The notes: generated from the letters alone by a model not told the origin. A stretch of 64,000 nt of DNA from Henriciella sp. (GCA_013214545.1 JABSQB010000002.1:1-64000), one strand, 5' to 3'. Shown: positions 55,727 through 64,000, numbered from the stretch's first letter. A program made the numbers and translations.

Positions 55727-56146
55727 CTAGCCCTGACAGGCCTGTTGCGAGGCAATCAACTGACCGCATCGACCACCAGGCTGGCAGTCACGGTCAAGCG
55801 TGACAGCGAAGCTTTGCGCGCCGCCCCGACCGTTTGACGTCACCACAATGCGCGGCGCGCTCGGATTGGTGTCCAGCTCAAACCGCTGATCCAGTGTCGC
55901 CATAGACCGGCCGATAGATACCAGTTCGATCGTGTGTGAGACCCACACCGGACCCATTTGAGTCGCAGGTTGTAGTGTTTTCAGACACGGCCCAGTCATC
56001 CAGACATTGCCTGTCTCTTCATCCAGCAAAAAGCCGTTATCGCTGTCGGAAAACCCAATCCAAAGATCAGAATCTTGCAGACCGGCGTATGCCGTACCTG
56101 CTTGAGCCACCGCCATTGCGGCAAGCCCAGTCATAGCCCATTTCAT
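55727..56146 (-). CDS. Small secreted protein, candidate partner of the usher-like protein
   Basis: 139 residues from ATG 56146 (GGTGG upstream); ATG 56158 is an alternative. Signal peptide MKWAMTGLAAMAVAQAGTAYA, then a soluble domain with four cysteines (54, 111, 117, 127), two in DRDCQPGGRCGQL, which could form disulfides. Beta-rich composition. I recognise no family. Its stop is 27 bases before the usher-like gene, so they form an operon. It could be a secreted subunit, a pilin-like protein or a periplasmic cofactor. Confidence 0.6.
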   Translation of the reverse strand: MKWAMTGLAAMAVAQAGTAYAGLQDSDLWIGFSDSDNGFLLDEETGNVWMTGPCLKTLQPATQMGPVWVSHTIELVSIGRSMATLDQRFELDTNPSAPRIVVTSNGRGGAQSFAVTLDRDCQPGGRCGQLIASQQACQG

Positions 56147-56320
56147 TTTAACCACCATCGGTATTTTATTTTTATGAGCCGACGGTACCGGTTTATGGTT
56201 AATATCCCCCTTATCACCGTGTACTTGCGGGTATACGCGCAGCGCCACGGCCAGCCGGACGCCTGAACGGGAAAGAAAACACGAAATGAGACAAGTTGGA
56301 CGGTTGCGCCGCCTGCAAAT

Positions 56321-56353
56321 ACGGGCATTATGGTCCCGTTAATTCTCACTAAA
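56321..56353. promoter_or_regulatory. Dyad and CtrA-like site in the divergent gap
   Basis: ACGGG-N9-CCCGT (56321-56339) is a perfect inverted repeat between the secreted-protein and cytochrome genes. Next to it, on the minus strand, TTTA-N7-TTAAC (56338-56353) is one base off a CtrA box. Both are candidates only. Confidence 0.25.
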
Positions 56354-56366
56354 GGGCCGTTTTTTA

Positions 56367-56897
56367 ATGACTTTTTTCAAAACTAGCGCATTCGCACTGG
56401 CTTCCGCCGCTCTTCTGACCGCATGTGGCGGTGGCGGCGGTGAAACGCCAGCGCCCGCGGAAAATACCGTTGAAAATCCGGTCTCTAGCGAGACTGCAGC
56501 GCCGGAAACACCAGCCACGCCGGCGGCTGTCGACAATTCTGAAGGGTTCGCCGCTCTGCCGGAACCGTACAAAAGTGCAGATTACAATCGTGGTAAGCGC
56601 ACGTTCAAGCTTTGTCAGTCCTGCCACACGCTCGCTGATGGCGGCCCGAACCTCGTCGGCCCGAACCTGTATGGCGTATTCGGACGCCAAATCGGCGCGG
56701 TTGAAGGTTTCACTTACTCCAAAGCGGTGCAGGACTCAGACATTGTATGGACCCCTGAAATTCTCGCAGAGTGGCTGGAAAGCCCACGCAACTTCCTGCC
56801 AGGCAACAAAATGAGCTTCGCCGGCGTCCGTAAACCAGAGGATCGCACCGCGGTCATCGCCTATATTATGGCGGAAACGGGATACTCAGACGAGTAA
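56367..56897 (+). CDS. Class I cytochrome c lipoprotein
   Basis: 176 residues. Lipoprotein signal with lipobox LLTAC (Cys20), followed by a Gly, Pro, Ala, Glu-rich tether to about residue 60. The haem motif CQSCH is at 83-87, GPNLYGVFGRQIG follows, and Met149 in PGNKMSFAG is the likely sixth ligand. This is the cytochrome c2/c552 fold with an N-terminal membrane anchor, facing the periplasm. It carries electrons between respiratory complexes, probably bc1 to oxidase. It overlaps the transketolase-like gene tail to tail by 12 bases. Confidence 0.92.
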   Translation: MTFFKTSAFALASAALLTACGGGGGETPAPAENTVENPVSSETAAPETPATPAAVDNSEGFAALPEPYKSADYNRGKRTFKLCQSCHTLADGGPNLVGPNLYGVFGRQIGAVEGFTYSKAVQDSDIVWTPEILAEWLESPRNFLPGNKMSFAGVRKPEDRTAVIAYIMAETGYSDE

Positions 56898-59252
56898 ACT
56901 GGCTGCTGCGTCCAGAATTGCGCTCGAATCCAGGCGATGCTCGGCATATGTGTCGGGCAAGTCACCGGTTTGACCAAAGCGCTCAGTGCCGAGTGCCCGA
57001 ACCCGCTGCCCTCTGACAGACCCGAGCCAGGACAAAGTCGACGGCGAGCCATCAATCAACGTGACCAGTCCGGATCCCGGCGCCATTGCGTTGAGCAAAT
57101 GCTCAATATGACTGGTGCGCCCGGCCTCCCCAGTCCACGGCGAGCGGGACGCCGCCATCCAGTCGCGATGCAGCACATCCGGTGAGGTGATCGCAAGCAG
57201 ACCAGCACCCGGCAGGTCATCGTTCAGCTGCTCGAAGGCTTCTCGCGCTTCAGGTGCCATTGCGCCGCAATAGGCAATCGCGACGGAGGTTACACCAGAG
57301 GGCGCTTCGGCCCAATAGGCACCGTTCAATATGTCATCAGCGAGCGGCGCCGTCATTTCGCGATCAACCTGCTCAAGCTGGCGCGTCGATAGGCGCAAAT
57401 AGGACGAGCCGCCCTCTTCCCGCTCGACCGCGTCAAACGCCTCGCGCAGGATGACCCGCACTTCATCCGAATAAGCAGGCTCCCAATAGGTCAGACCTGG
57501 CTGCCCCATGCCAATCAGGGGCGAGTTGAGCGATTGGTGCGCGCCACCTTCTGGCGCTAACGTCACGCCTGACGGCGTCGCTGCAAGAATGAACCGCGCA
57601 TCCTGGTAGCAGGCGTAGTTCATCGCATCGAGACCGCGGGCGATGAACGGGTCATAGACCGTCCCGACCGGAAAAACGCGCTGATCAAACAGGTCTTTGG
57701 AAAGCCCAAGCGCGGTCAGCATCAGGAACAAATTGTTCTCTGCAATACCGAGCTCAATATGCTGCCCTTTCGGGCTGTGCGCCCAGATTTGCGGACTGGC
57801 AATCTTGCGTTTCTTGAACACATCTTCGCTGGCCGAACGCGAGAACAGGCCTTTGCGATTAACGAAGCCGCCCAGATTGGTCGACACCGTTACGTCTGGC
57901 GATGTGGTCACAATACGCGAGACGAAATCGTTCTCTTCACGCGCCAGATCGTTCATGATTTTGCCGAACGCCACCTGGGTCGAACTTTTGCCGCGTCCGG
58001 GGTCTGGCATGTCGGACAAGGCCGGCACCGTTACGGAAGGCGCAGAGCGGGTTTCTTTCATCGCATCACGCCAGGGCGCGACTGCTAGCACGGCTTTTGC
58101 CTTGTTTTCACGGGCCTGCGACAAGCCTGCCAAAGGCATCCATTCTTCACCCTCGGCAACGCCGAGTTTCTCTCGCAACTCCCCGATCTGAGTCGGCGTC
58201 ATCAAGCCGGAATGATTGTCCTTATGACCCTGGAATGGCAGGCGGCGACCTTTGGTGGTGTATGCGATAATGAGTTTCGGCGTCTCCGAAGCAGCGGCTT
58301 GCTCGAACGCCTCAAGAAGCGTGACCAGGCAATGTCCGCCAAGCTCGGTCATCAGATTTCCGAGCGTGTCGTCATCATAGATTTCGATCAGTTCAAGCGT
58401 CTTGGGCGAGCGTTTCAGGTCCTTGGTCAACCGGCGCCGCCACGCGGCTCCGCCCTCATAAGTCAGCGCGGCATAGAGATCATTCGGGCAGTCATCGATC
58501 CATTTGCGCAGGCGCGCCCCGCCCGGCTTCTTGAACGCAGCGCGCTGCCGTGCGCCATATTTCAGTGTCAGCACGTCCCACCCGGCGGTTTCGAAAATAT
58601 CGTCGAACCGGTCGAACATCTTTTCGGACGTCGTCGCATCGAGGCTTTGGCGGTTATAATCGACAATCCACCACGTGTTGCGAATGTCGTGCTTGTAGGC
58701 CTCTATCAGCGCCTCGTAGATATTGCCCTCGTCCAGCTCGGCATCGCCGAGCAAGGAAATGAAACGCCCGGCTTGTTCCGGCTGCATTTCGCCGCGCGCT
58801 AGCCACATGTCCTGTACCAGTGAGGCAAACGCCGTCACCGCAACACCAAGACCGACAGATCCGGTCGAGAAATCGACCCGGATCTTGTCCTTGGTGCGCG
58901 ACGGATAGGATTGCATGCCGCCATAGCCGCGAAAGCGTTCCAGCTGATCCTGACTCTGGCGACCGAACAGGTATTCGACAGCATGTAGTACCGGCGAAGC
59001 ATGCGGTTTGACGGCAACGCGATCATTCGGGCGCAACACGTGGAAATAGAGCGCCGCCATCAGCGTCGTCATCGAAGCGCAACTGGCCTGGTGACCACCG
59101 ACTTTCAGACCATCCCGGCTGCGACGAATATGGTTAGCGTTGTGAATGGTCCAGCTAGCCAGCCACAAAAGACGCTGTTCCAGGGCATCAAGCCCCTCAA
59201 TCAGATCTTTGCGGTGGAGTTTGGATGCAATCTGCGTCGACGTATCAGGCAT
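56886..59252 (-). CDS. Transketolase-like, AceE-type thiamine enzyme
   Basis: 788 residues. Order of domains is as in homodimeric pyruvate dehydrogenase E1 (AceE). Residues 45-75 have RDGLKVGGHQASCASMTTLMAALYFHVL, and the thiamine-binding GDAELDEGN...DYNRQSLD occupies 169-204. The pyrimidine domain with HIELGIAENNLFLMLTALGLS and the C-terminal domain follow. About 100 residues shorter than E. coli AceE. No E2 or E3 gene is near, so it may be a free-standing E1 or a divergent transketolase; substrate unknown. Single gene. Confidence 0.8.
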   Translation of the reverse strand: MPDTSTQIASKLHRKDLIEGLDALEQRLLWLASWTIHNANHIRRSRDGLKVGGHQASCASMTTLMAALYFHVLRPNDRVAVKPHASPVLHAVEYLFGRQSQDQLERFRGYGGMQSYPSRTKDKIRVDFSTGSVGLGVAVTAFASLVQDMWLARGEMQPEQAGRFISLLGDAELDEGNIYEALIEAYKHDIRNTWWIVDYNRQSLDATTSEKMFDRFDDIFETAGWDVLTLKYGARQRAAFKKPGGARLRKWIDDCPNDLYAALTYEGGAAWRRRLTKDLKRSPKTLELIEIYDDDTLGNLMTELGGHCLVTLLEAFEQAAASETPKLIIAYTTKGRRLPFQGHKDNHSGLMTPTQIGELREKLGVAEGEEWMPLAGLSQARENKAKAVLAVAPWRDAMKETRSAPSVTVPALSDMPDPGRGKSSTQVAFGKIMNDLAREENDFVSRIVTTSPDVTVSTNLGGFVNRKGLFSRSASEDVFKKRKIASPQIWAHSPKGQHIELGIAENNLFLMLTALGLSKDLFDQRVFPVGTVYDPFIARGLDAMNYACYQDARFILAATPSGVTLAPEGGAHQSLNSPLIGMGQPGLTYWEPAYSDEVRVILREAFDAVEREEGGSSYLRLSTRQLEQVDREMTAPLADDILNGAYWAEAPSGVTSVAIAYCGAMAPEAREAFEQLNDDLPGAGLLAITSPDVLHRDWMAASRSPWTGEAGRTSHIEHLLNAMAPGSGLVTLIDGSPSTLSWLGSVRGQRVRALGTERFGQTGDLPDTYAEHRLDSSAILDAAASLLV

Positions 59253-59291
59253 AAATGCCTTCTAGGACGGATTAAGCGGCAAAAACACCCC

Positions 59292-59978
59292 TCAAAACCG
59301 TTTAGCGATAGCAAGAAAGATGCTCTCTTCGATAAAGGCACCGCCATTCTCATTGCAGTAGCCAAGCGAGTAATCCATGCTGCCATCGCGCAAGAGAATC
59401 TCTGATTGAACCTTGTCAGACGCGGCATTGGGCGATCCACGTTCCCGCCAATACTGAGAGACGCTCCAGATATTCTCTGACAGTTGCTGCCCTAGCCCGA
59501 ACTCAATCCGATCGCGCTGACAGGCCTCATGTTCCCGTCTCGCGGTTTCCAGGAAGGCAAAACTCTGGCGCTTCCGCCATTGCCCTGACCAAGCCGCGCC
59601 CAGTCGAACCTCACTTCCAAGTGTGTCGCAGCCGTTTCTGCCACCAATGGCTGCACCTTCAAGCAGGCCGCCCTCTATTGAGACCAAGAACCCGCCCGAT
59701 TGAAACAAACGCCGCCTTAACGTCGCCCGCCATCCTTGCGCATCGAAGTCGCTTGCATCCGGGTAAGAGACCGCTTCAAGCTTGAGCGACGCAGTCAATC
59801 TCCCCGCCAGTCCATATTCACCATAGACGTCGCCGCGCCAGGCCGTCAGGCCTTCGACCCGCTCGTTCGCCAGCGAAACACGTGTATAGACTTTTCCCGG
59901 CGCCAGAATCCAAGGTGCTGCCGCAGCGTCTTGCCACGGCAGCCCCATGAAAAAGATAAGTAGCACCCTCCCAAGCAT
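59292..59978 (-). CDS. Small outer-membrane beta-barrel-like protein, unknown
   Basis: 228 residues. Signal peptide ends at about DAAAA (residues 1-21). The mature part alternates polar and apolar residues in about ten strands and ends in ...FLAIAKRF, a terminal Phe as in outer-membrane barrels. Two to three cysteines lie in loops. I do not recognise the family. It is 40 bases downstream of the MarR gene on the same strand, with two palindromes between them, and likely under that regulator. Confidence 0.6.
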   Translation of the reverse strand: MLGRVLLIFFMGLPWQDAAAAPWILAPGKVYTRVSLANERVEGLTAWRGDVYGEYGLAGRLTASLKLEAVSYPDASDFDAQGWRATLRRRLFQSGGFLVSIEGGLLEGAAIGGRNGCDTLGSEVRLGAAWSGQWRKRQSFAFLETARREHEACQRDRIEFGLGQQLSENIWSVSQYWRERGSPNAASDKVQSEILLRDGSMDYSLGYCNENGGAFIEESIFLAIAKRF

Positions 59979-59982
59979 CCCA

Positions 59983-60001
59983 AATACTAATCAAGTATTA
60001 G
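59983..60001. promoter_or_regulatory. Overlapping dyads before the outer-membrane protein gene
   Basis: AATACT-N5-AGTATT (59983-59999) and CTAAT-N5-ATTAG (59987-60001) are perfect inverted repeats that overlap, just upstream of the outer-membrane protein start. A+T-rich dyads of this size are usual MarR targets. Binding is inferred. Confidence 0.4.
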
Positions 60002-60004
60002 GGA

Positions 60005-60018
60005 ATGAGTACACTCAT
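60005..60018. promoter_or_regulatory. Palindrome directly after the marR stop
   Basis: ATGAGTACACTCAT is a perfect 14-base palindrome. Its half-site ACTCA also occurs in the marR upstream dyad at 60533-60557, which suggests one regulator reads both. Confidence 0.4.
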
Positions 60019-60522
60019 CTATAGTTGAAAACGGATCTGGTCAGTCCAGAAGCGCTCGAGGCGCGAAACCGTTTTGTTCAGTTGGCTCAGATCATCCTGG
60101 CGAACGCTCGCCGTTGGCTCCAGAGCCGTTGCCTGGCGGTCGAACAGATCGACGACGCGCTGGCGAACCTTGTGACCACGCTCGGTCAGTTTCAGGCGAA
60201 CGGTGCGCTTGTCACGCTCAGAGCGAGACTGGATCAGATAGCCACCCTCTTGAAGCTTTTTCACGTTATAAGACAGGCTTGTACCGGCAAAAGCGCCGCG
60301 TGAGCGAAGGGTCGAAGCTGGCGTTTCATCTTCACCAATTTCATAAAGCAGCAGAGCTTGAACACCAGTCAGGTGACGCTCACCACCACGCTCCAGATCG
60401 TCCTTAACGACATCATGAAGACGGCGATGTGCCTGCTCCAGAAGCGAAAGAGATTTTACGAAAGATTCAGCGACGCTCATAGAGTCGCTCGCAGCCTCGG
60501 CTGCGCCATAAGTCATTGTCAT
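60019..60522 (-). CDS. MarR-family regulator, LdtR-like
   Basis: 167 residues from ATG 60522 behind GGTGATGGT; starts at 60516 or 60480 are possible. Winged-helix domain in the middle (HLTGVQALLLYEIGEDETPASTLRSRGAFAGTSLSYNVKKLQEGGYLIQSRSERDKRTVRLKLTERGHKV). The opening MTMTYGAAEAASDSMSVAESFVKSLSLLEQAHRRLHDVVKDDLERGGER is close, from memory, to LdtR of Rhizobiales, which controls L,D-transpeptidase and stress genes. Likely autoregulated through the upstream dyad. Confidence 0.85.
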   Translation of the reverse strand: MTMTYGAAEAASDSMSVAESFVKSLSLLEQAHRRLHDVVKDDLERGGERHLTGVQALLLYEIGEDETPASTLRSRGAFAGTSLSYNVKKLQEGGYLIQSRSERDKRTVRLKLTERGHKVRQRVVDLFDRQATALEPTASVRQDDLSQLNKTVSRLERFWTDQIRFQL

Positions 60523-60532
60523 TACCATCACC

Positions 60533-60557
60533 ACTCAACTTTTGTTGTAGTTTGAGT
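60533..60557. promoter_or_regulatory. Candidate MarR operator
   Basis: ACTCAA-N13-TTGAGT, an inverted repeat containing a second dyad CAAC-TTTT-GTTG (60536-60547), just above the marR start. It could serve autoregulation. Confidence 0.45.
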
Positions 60558-60723
60558 AGATTTACAGGACCAAGACTTATAATTCGTTAAACACGTCTTG
60601 TTTTCAGCCCCTTTTGGTTAACAAAACGGCCGAAAGTGTTACTTTTCACCCCAAAACAAGCGCAAAATTGGTTTTTGGGGCCCTAACCGCGGTGATCCCG
60701 TTCACCATAACTCAGCGGATGAT

Positions 60724-61149
60724 CTAGCCTCCGAGCGGCGTACCGCGCGCGGCCCAGGCTTCGGTTTCACCGTCCGCCACCGCCATAACCGCTTTCCAGC
60801 CGCCTTGAACGCGCTGCAGGACATAGGCTGCCTGCCAACTCGCGATCTCATCTCCGCCGGCTGTGTACATTGTGTCGGAGACGATCATCGATGCTGTGTC
60901 CTTGTGCAGGAGGTGCGCAGATACCAGTTTACGTTCGACCCGGTCCACAGACTGAGCTTCGTAGAACCCGAGCAGTATGGCGGTATTCTTGGCGAAATGC
61001 TCTTCACTCTTGAATACGTACGACCGCCCAGCTTGCGTGGTGAGCGCAGGGAAGGTCCAATGTGCGGCAATGGCAGGAGCATCTCCGGCATTGAACGCGT
61101 CAACGTAGGATTGGCACCAGGCGGAAAGGTCGGTCTCTAGTTCAGTCAA
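60724..61149 (-). CDS. NTF2-like/SnoaL-type protein
   Basis: 141 residues. Cone-shaped alpha+beta NTF2 fold suggested by WCQSYVDAFNAGDAPAIAAHWTFPALTT at the start and YVLQRVQGGWKAVMAVADGE at the end. Members are enzymes or ligand-binding proteins of many kinds; no catalytic residues can be assigned. The start overlaps the hydrolase gene stop by 8 bases, so the two are translationally coupled. Confidence 0.7.
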   Translation of the reverse strand: MTELETDLSAWCQSYVDAFNAGDAPAIAAHWTFPALTTQAGRSYVFKSEEHFAKNTAILLGFYEAQSVDRVERKLVSAHLLHKDTASMIVSDTMYTAGGDEIASWQAAYVLQRVQGGWKAVMAVADGETEAWAARGTPLGG

Positions 61150-62203
61150 AACTCAGCTCATCGTCACCCAAAAGCTCGAAATACTGCGCGACATGCGCGT
61201 CTGAAACGCCTTCCAATGTGTCCGGCTTCCATTTCGGCGCATGATCCTTGTCGATGATCACAGCCCGGACCCCTTCGATGAAGTCTGGCGATTGCACTTT
61301 GCGCCAGCCGATGCGGTACTCCATCCGCATATTTTCCTCAAACGTCTCGCACTCCCCCCCTTCGCGCACCTGGCGGAGGGCGACTTTCACCGTCTCTGGT
61401 GATTTCGTGCGGATTGTTTCAGCCTGTTTGACGGCCCATTCGGATCCATTGGCTTCCAGTGCGGCGACCATGGCCTCAGCGCAATCCCCCGCAAAGCAGG
61501 AATCTATAGTGTCCATGTGCGGCTCAAAACTGCCCGCCGGAACGGAATGCGTGAGCAGCGAGAGAATTTCACCGAGCATTTCGGCGGCGCCCGCCGAGAA
61601 GTCCGCCTCGGCGATTTGTGCTTTGAGGTTGGGAATCAGTTCGGATGGCAGGAAATGCGTGGCGACCCGCGCTGCAGCGACGTCCGCACCTTTCAGCCGC
61701 TCGCCCGTAAGCGCCAGCCACGTCCCAAGCTCTCCGCGCAAACGCGGCAAGAACCAACCACCCCCCACATCCGGGAACAGGCCAATGCCGGTTTCCGGCA
61801 TCGCGAACAAAGTCCGCTCCGTCGCCACCCGGTGCGAGCCATGGACAGACAGCCCAACTCCGCCACCCATGGTCACGCCATCCATGATCGCGAGATACGG
61901 CTTCGGGAAGGATTTGATCGCCGCGTTCATGCGATACTCTTCGGCAAAGAAAGCACGCGCCTCCGTGCCGTCGCTCAGACCGCTTTCGCGCAGCATGGCG
62001 ATGTCGCCGCCTGCACAGAAACCGCGCGTGCCGTCGGCATGATCGATCATCACCATCTGAACGGCGGGATCCTGCGCCCACACGCGTAGGGCGGCGAGAA
62101 TGGTTTCGCACATGTCGAAATTCAGCGCATGCAGCGCTTCCGAGCGATTGAGGGTGATGTAGCCAACGCCACCCTCGGTCTTGGTCAGGACTGAATCTGT
62201 CAT
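61142..62203 (-). CDS. 3-hydroxyisobutyryl-CoA hydrolase (enoyl-CoA hydratase family)
   Basis: 353 residues, longer than plain enoyl-CoA hydratases (about 260) and typical for HIBYL-CoA hydrolase. Oxyanion-hole motifs FCAGGDIAMLRESG and DGVTMGGGVGLSVHGSHRVATERTLFAMPETGIGLFPDVGGGWFLPRL, with the catalytic Glu in MPETGIG. The C-terminal SPETVKVALRQVREG and EYRIGWRKVQSPDFIEGVRAVIIDKDHAPKW complete the family. It releases 3-hydroxyisobutyrate in valine breakdown. Cytoplasmic. Confidence 0.9.
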   Translation of the reverse strand: MTDSVLTKTEGGVGYITLNRSEALHALNFDMCETILAALRVWAQDPAVQMVMIDHADGTRGFCAGGDIAMLRESGLSDGTEARAFFAEEYRMNAAIKSFPKPYLAIMDGVTMGGGVGLSVHGSHRVATERTLFAMPETGIGLFPDVGGGWFLPRLRGELGTWLALTGERLKGADVAAARVATHFLPSELIPNLKAQIAEADFSAGAAEMLGEILSLLTHSVPAGSFEPHMDTIDSCFAGDCAEAMVAALEANGSEWAVKQAETIRTKSPETVKVALRQVREGGECETFEENMRMEYRIGWRKVQSPDFIEGVRAVIIDKDHAPKWKPDTLEGVSDAHVAQYFELLGDDELSFD

Positions 62204-62261
62204 GCCACGGGCGTTAGCGCGACACGTTGGACGGGTCCAGAGCGAACCGCCTTAGCTTGCC

Positions 62262-63902
62262 TTAATGTCCGCCGCCAAAGATGCCGGTACGGACATGATA
62301 GTCAGCAGCAATCTCATAGTCGGGATCGTCTTCACTATCGACCATCAACTGTCCGGCCTTGGTCAGCAGCTTGTGACAGTCGCGTGAGAGATGGCGCAGC
62401 TTCAGGGTCTTCCCCTTAGCCTGGTACTTTGCTGCCAGATCTTCGATCGCTTGCAGGGCTGACTGATCAACAACACGAGAGCGCAAGAAGTCGACAATTA
62501 CAACGTCTGGATCATCATCAGGATTGAACAGTTCCGCGAACCCATCGGTCGAGCCGAAGAAGAGCGGGCCTTCAATTTCATAGACTGTCGCGCCCGGCGT
62601 GCGGATCGAGTCGCGCTGCAGGATGCGAATGCGTTTGGCATTGTTCCAGGCATAGGCGAGCGCGCTGACAATGACCCCAACCACGACGGCCACAGCGAGG
62701 TCTTTCCAGACCGTCACCCCAGTGACGAGCAGGATGACAAAAGCATCCGTCCACGGGATCTTCGACATGATGCGCAGGCTGTTCCAGGCGAACGTACCGA
62801 TCACAACCATGAACATCACACCGACGAGCGCCGCCAGCGGGATCATCTCGATCCATTGCGACCCGATCAGGATAAAGGCGAGTAGGAACAGGGCAGCAGA
62901 CAGACCTGATAAACGTGTGCGACCGCCAGACTTCACATTGATCATCGACTGGCCGATCATGGCGCAGCCGCCCATGCCGCCGAAGAAGCCGGTCACCACG
63001 TTAGCGGTCCCCTGCGCCACACATTCCTGTGATGCGCCGCCGCGTTGGTTGGTGATCTCACCGACAAGGTTTAGCGTCAGCAGGCTTTCGATCAAACCAA
63101 TCGCGGCCAGCACGACAGCATAAGGGAGGATGATCTCCAGCGTCTCCAGATTCAGCGGCACGGCTGGTACGTGGAAATCCGGGAGGCCGCCTTTGATAGA
63201 GGCGAGATCCCCAACCACCGGTGTGTTGATTCCAAGCCCAATCACGAGGGCGGCGACAACCGCAATCCCTGCAAGCGGCGCTGGCACAACTTTAGTGAGC
63301 TTGGGTAGCCCCCAGATGATACCCATAGTTACGGCGATCAGGCTGAGCATGATGGTCATCTCGCCAGCCAGCAACCAGTCGCCATTCGGCAGGAAGCTAT
63401 GTCCGTCCGCATGCGCGGTGCCCGGCACTTGAAACTGTCCAAGCTGCGCCAGAAAGATCACGATGGCGAGCCCGTTGACGAAGCCAAGCATGACCGGGTG
63501 CGGCACCAGACGGATAAACTTACCTAATTTGAACACCCCTGCCCCGACTTGCAGGATACCCATGAGCACGACGGTGGCGAAAAGATATTCGACGCCATGC
63601 TGGGCGACCAAGGCGACCATGACGACCGCAAGCGCCCCCGTGGCGCCAGAGATCATACCAGGACGCCCGCCCGTAACAGCCGTAATCAACCCCACCAGAA
63701 ACGCTGCATACAGTCCGACCAAAGGCTCAACCCCGGCAACGAACGCAAAGGCCACCGCTTCCGGCACCAGAGCCAAGGCCACGGTCAGGCCTGCCAGCAG
63801 CTCCGTCTTCACACGGCTCGGCGTGAAAGTTGCGCGCTGCGTCTGCGTCCAGGCGGACAGGTTGATACGGTCTGCATAGGCAGCAAACGGGGAACGGGCC
63901 AT
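62262..63902 (-). CDS. SulP-family anion transporter with STAS domain
   Basis: 546 residues. About twelve to fourteen helices, with LLAGLTVALALVPEAVAFAFVAGVEPLVGLYAAF and GRPGMISGATGALAVVMVAL typical of SulP. A STAS domain occupies about 435-520 (VVIVDFLRSRVVDQSALQAIEDLAAKY). Bacterial members carry bicarbonate, sulfate or dicarboxylates with Na+ or H+. The locus does not show which. A sulfate role would suit a cell that sulfates its glycan but is only a guess. The 98 bases upstream to the window edge show nothing I can name. Confidence 0.9.
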   Translation of the reverse strand: MARSPFAAYADRINLSAWTQTQRATFTPSRVKTELLAGLTVALALVPEAVAFAFVAGVEPLVGLYAAFLVGLITAVTGGRPGMISGATGALAVVMVALVAQHGVEYLFATVVLMGILQVGAGVFKLGKFIRLVPHPVMLGFVNGLAIVIFLAQLGQFQVPGTAHADGHSFLPNGDWLLAGEMTIMLSLIAVTMGIIWGLPKLTKVVPAPLAGIAVVAALVIGLGINTPVVGDLASIKGGLPDFHVPAVPLNLETLEIILPYAVVLAAIGLIESLLTLNLVGEITNQRGGASQECVAQGTANVVTGFFGGMGGCAMIGQSMINVKSGGRTRLSGLSAALFLLAFILIGSQWIEMIPLAALVGVMFMVVIGTFAWNSLRIMSKIPWTDAFVILLVTGVTVWKDLAVAVVVGVIVSALAYAWNNAKRIRILQRDSIRTPGATVYEIEGPLFFGSTDGFAELFNPDDDPDVVIVDFLRSRVVDQSALQAIEDLAAKYQAKGKTLKLRHLSRDCHKLLTKAGQLMVDSEDDPDYEIAADYHVRTGIFGGGH

Positions 63903-64000
63903 GAGGCTACTCTCGGTTTCGGGAAGATCCGGGCGCTCCCTAGGGCAATTCCCGTCAGGCAGCTACCCCCGAACGTCAGATCTCTTCTGCATAAGCGGGA

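Noticed and set aside
60649-60680. CCCCAAAA...TTTTGGGG hairpin after the NTF2-like gene
   Set aside because: Eight-base stem but large loop and no T-tract on either strand, so not supported as a terminator.
1-64000. CRISPR arrays, tRNA or rRNA genes, prophage, replication origin
   Set aside because: No regularly spaced repeats, cloverleaf-like sequences, phage structural genes or origin boxes were seen on either strand.

Overview
The window looks like chromosome of an alphaproteobacterium, most likely of the Caulobacterales/Hyphomonadaceae type. The evidence is a complete 14-subunit nuo operon with the tail birA-coaX-rnj-mce-DUF1467, a NuoE with a C-terminal helix-hairpin-helix-like extension, an LdtR-like MarR regulator, and one sequence matching the CtrA box TTAA-N7-TTAA. 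The organism call is inference from gene content. I saw no rRNA, tRNA or CRISPR array, and no gene-free stretch longer than about 300 bases.

Layout. (1) 1-1.9 kb: the 5' part of a succinate-semialdehyde dehydrogenase gene running off the left edge, with a possible frameshift near its start, next to an IS6-family element. (2) 1.96-27.05 kb: a large cell-surface glycan locus. It holds three GT39-like polytopic glycosyltransferases, two GT4 and two GT2 transferases, a Wzx-type flippase, an LPG-synthase-TM protein, two SDR sugar enzymes, a UDP-sugar dehydrogenase, a sulfotransferase, a polysaccharide deacetylase, two UDP-galactopyranose-mutase-like FAD proteins, a GMC oxidoreductase with a ferredoxin-like cysteine motif, and two methyltransferases, one CmoA-like. 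(3) 27.1-28.3 kb: argE. (4) 28.26-48.0 kb: one tightly packed minus-strand operon, nuoA to DUF1467, with three non-nuo genes inserted among the subunits. (5) 48.2-64 kb: mixed genes. These are a GT87 protein, an M24 peptidase, an XRE/MmyB regulator with a palindromic operator and a divergent small-membrane-protein operon whose first gene has an in-frame stop, an usher-like outer-membrane protein with a small secreted partner, a cytochrome c lipoprotein, an AceE-like transketolase, a MarR regulator with a small outer-membrane protein, an NTF2-like protein, a 3-hydroxyisobutyryl-CoA hydrolase and a SulP transporter.

Main observation. Ten intergenic sites inside the glycan locus match the sigma-54 (RpoN) promoter pattern YTGGCAC-N5-TTGCW. 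All ten have the invariant GG/GC pair at the exact spacing, and each lies upstream of, and points at, the first gene of a transcription unit. Two are perfect at the core positions. I saw no comparable site in the intergenic gaps I read outside the locus. This suggests that almost the whole glycan programme is one RpoN regulon, switched on by an enhancer-binding activator not encoded here. The genes read as a pathway that makes nucleotide sugars (SDRs, UDP-sugar dehydrogenase), assembles a lipid-linked or polymeric glycan (GT2, GT4, GT39-like), flips it (Wzx-like, LPG-TM) and decorates it (sulfation, deacetylation, methylation, oxidation). No Wza/Wzc export genes or initiating phosphoglycosyl transferase are in view.
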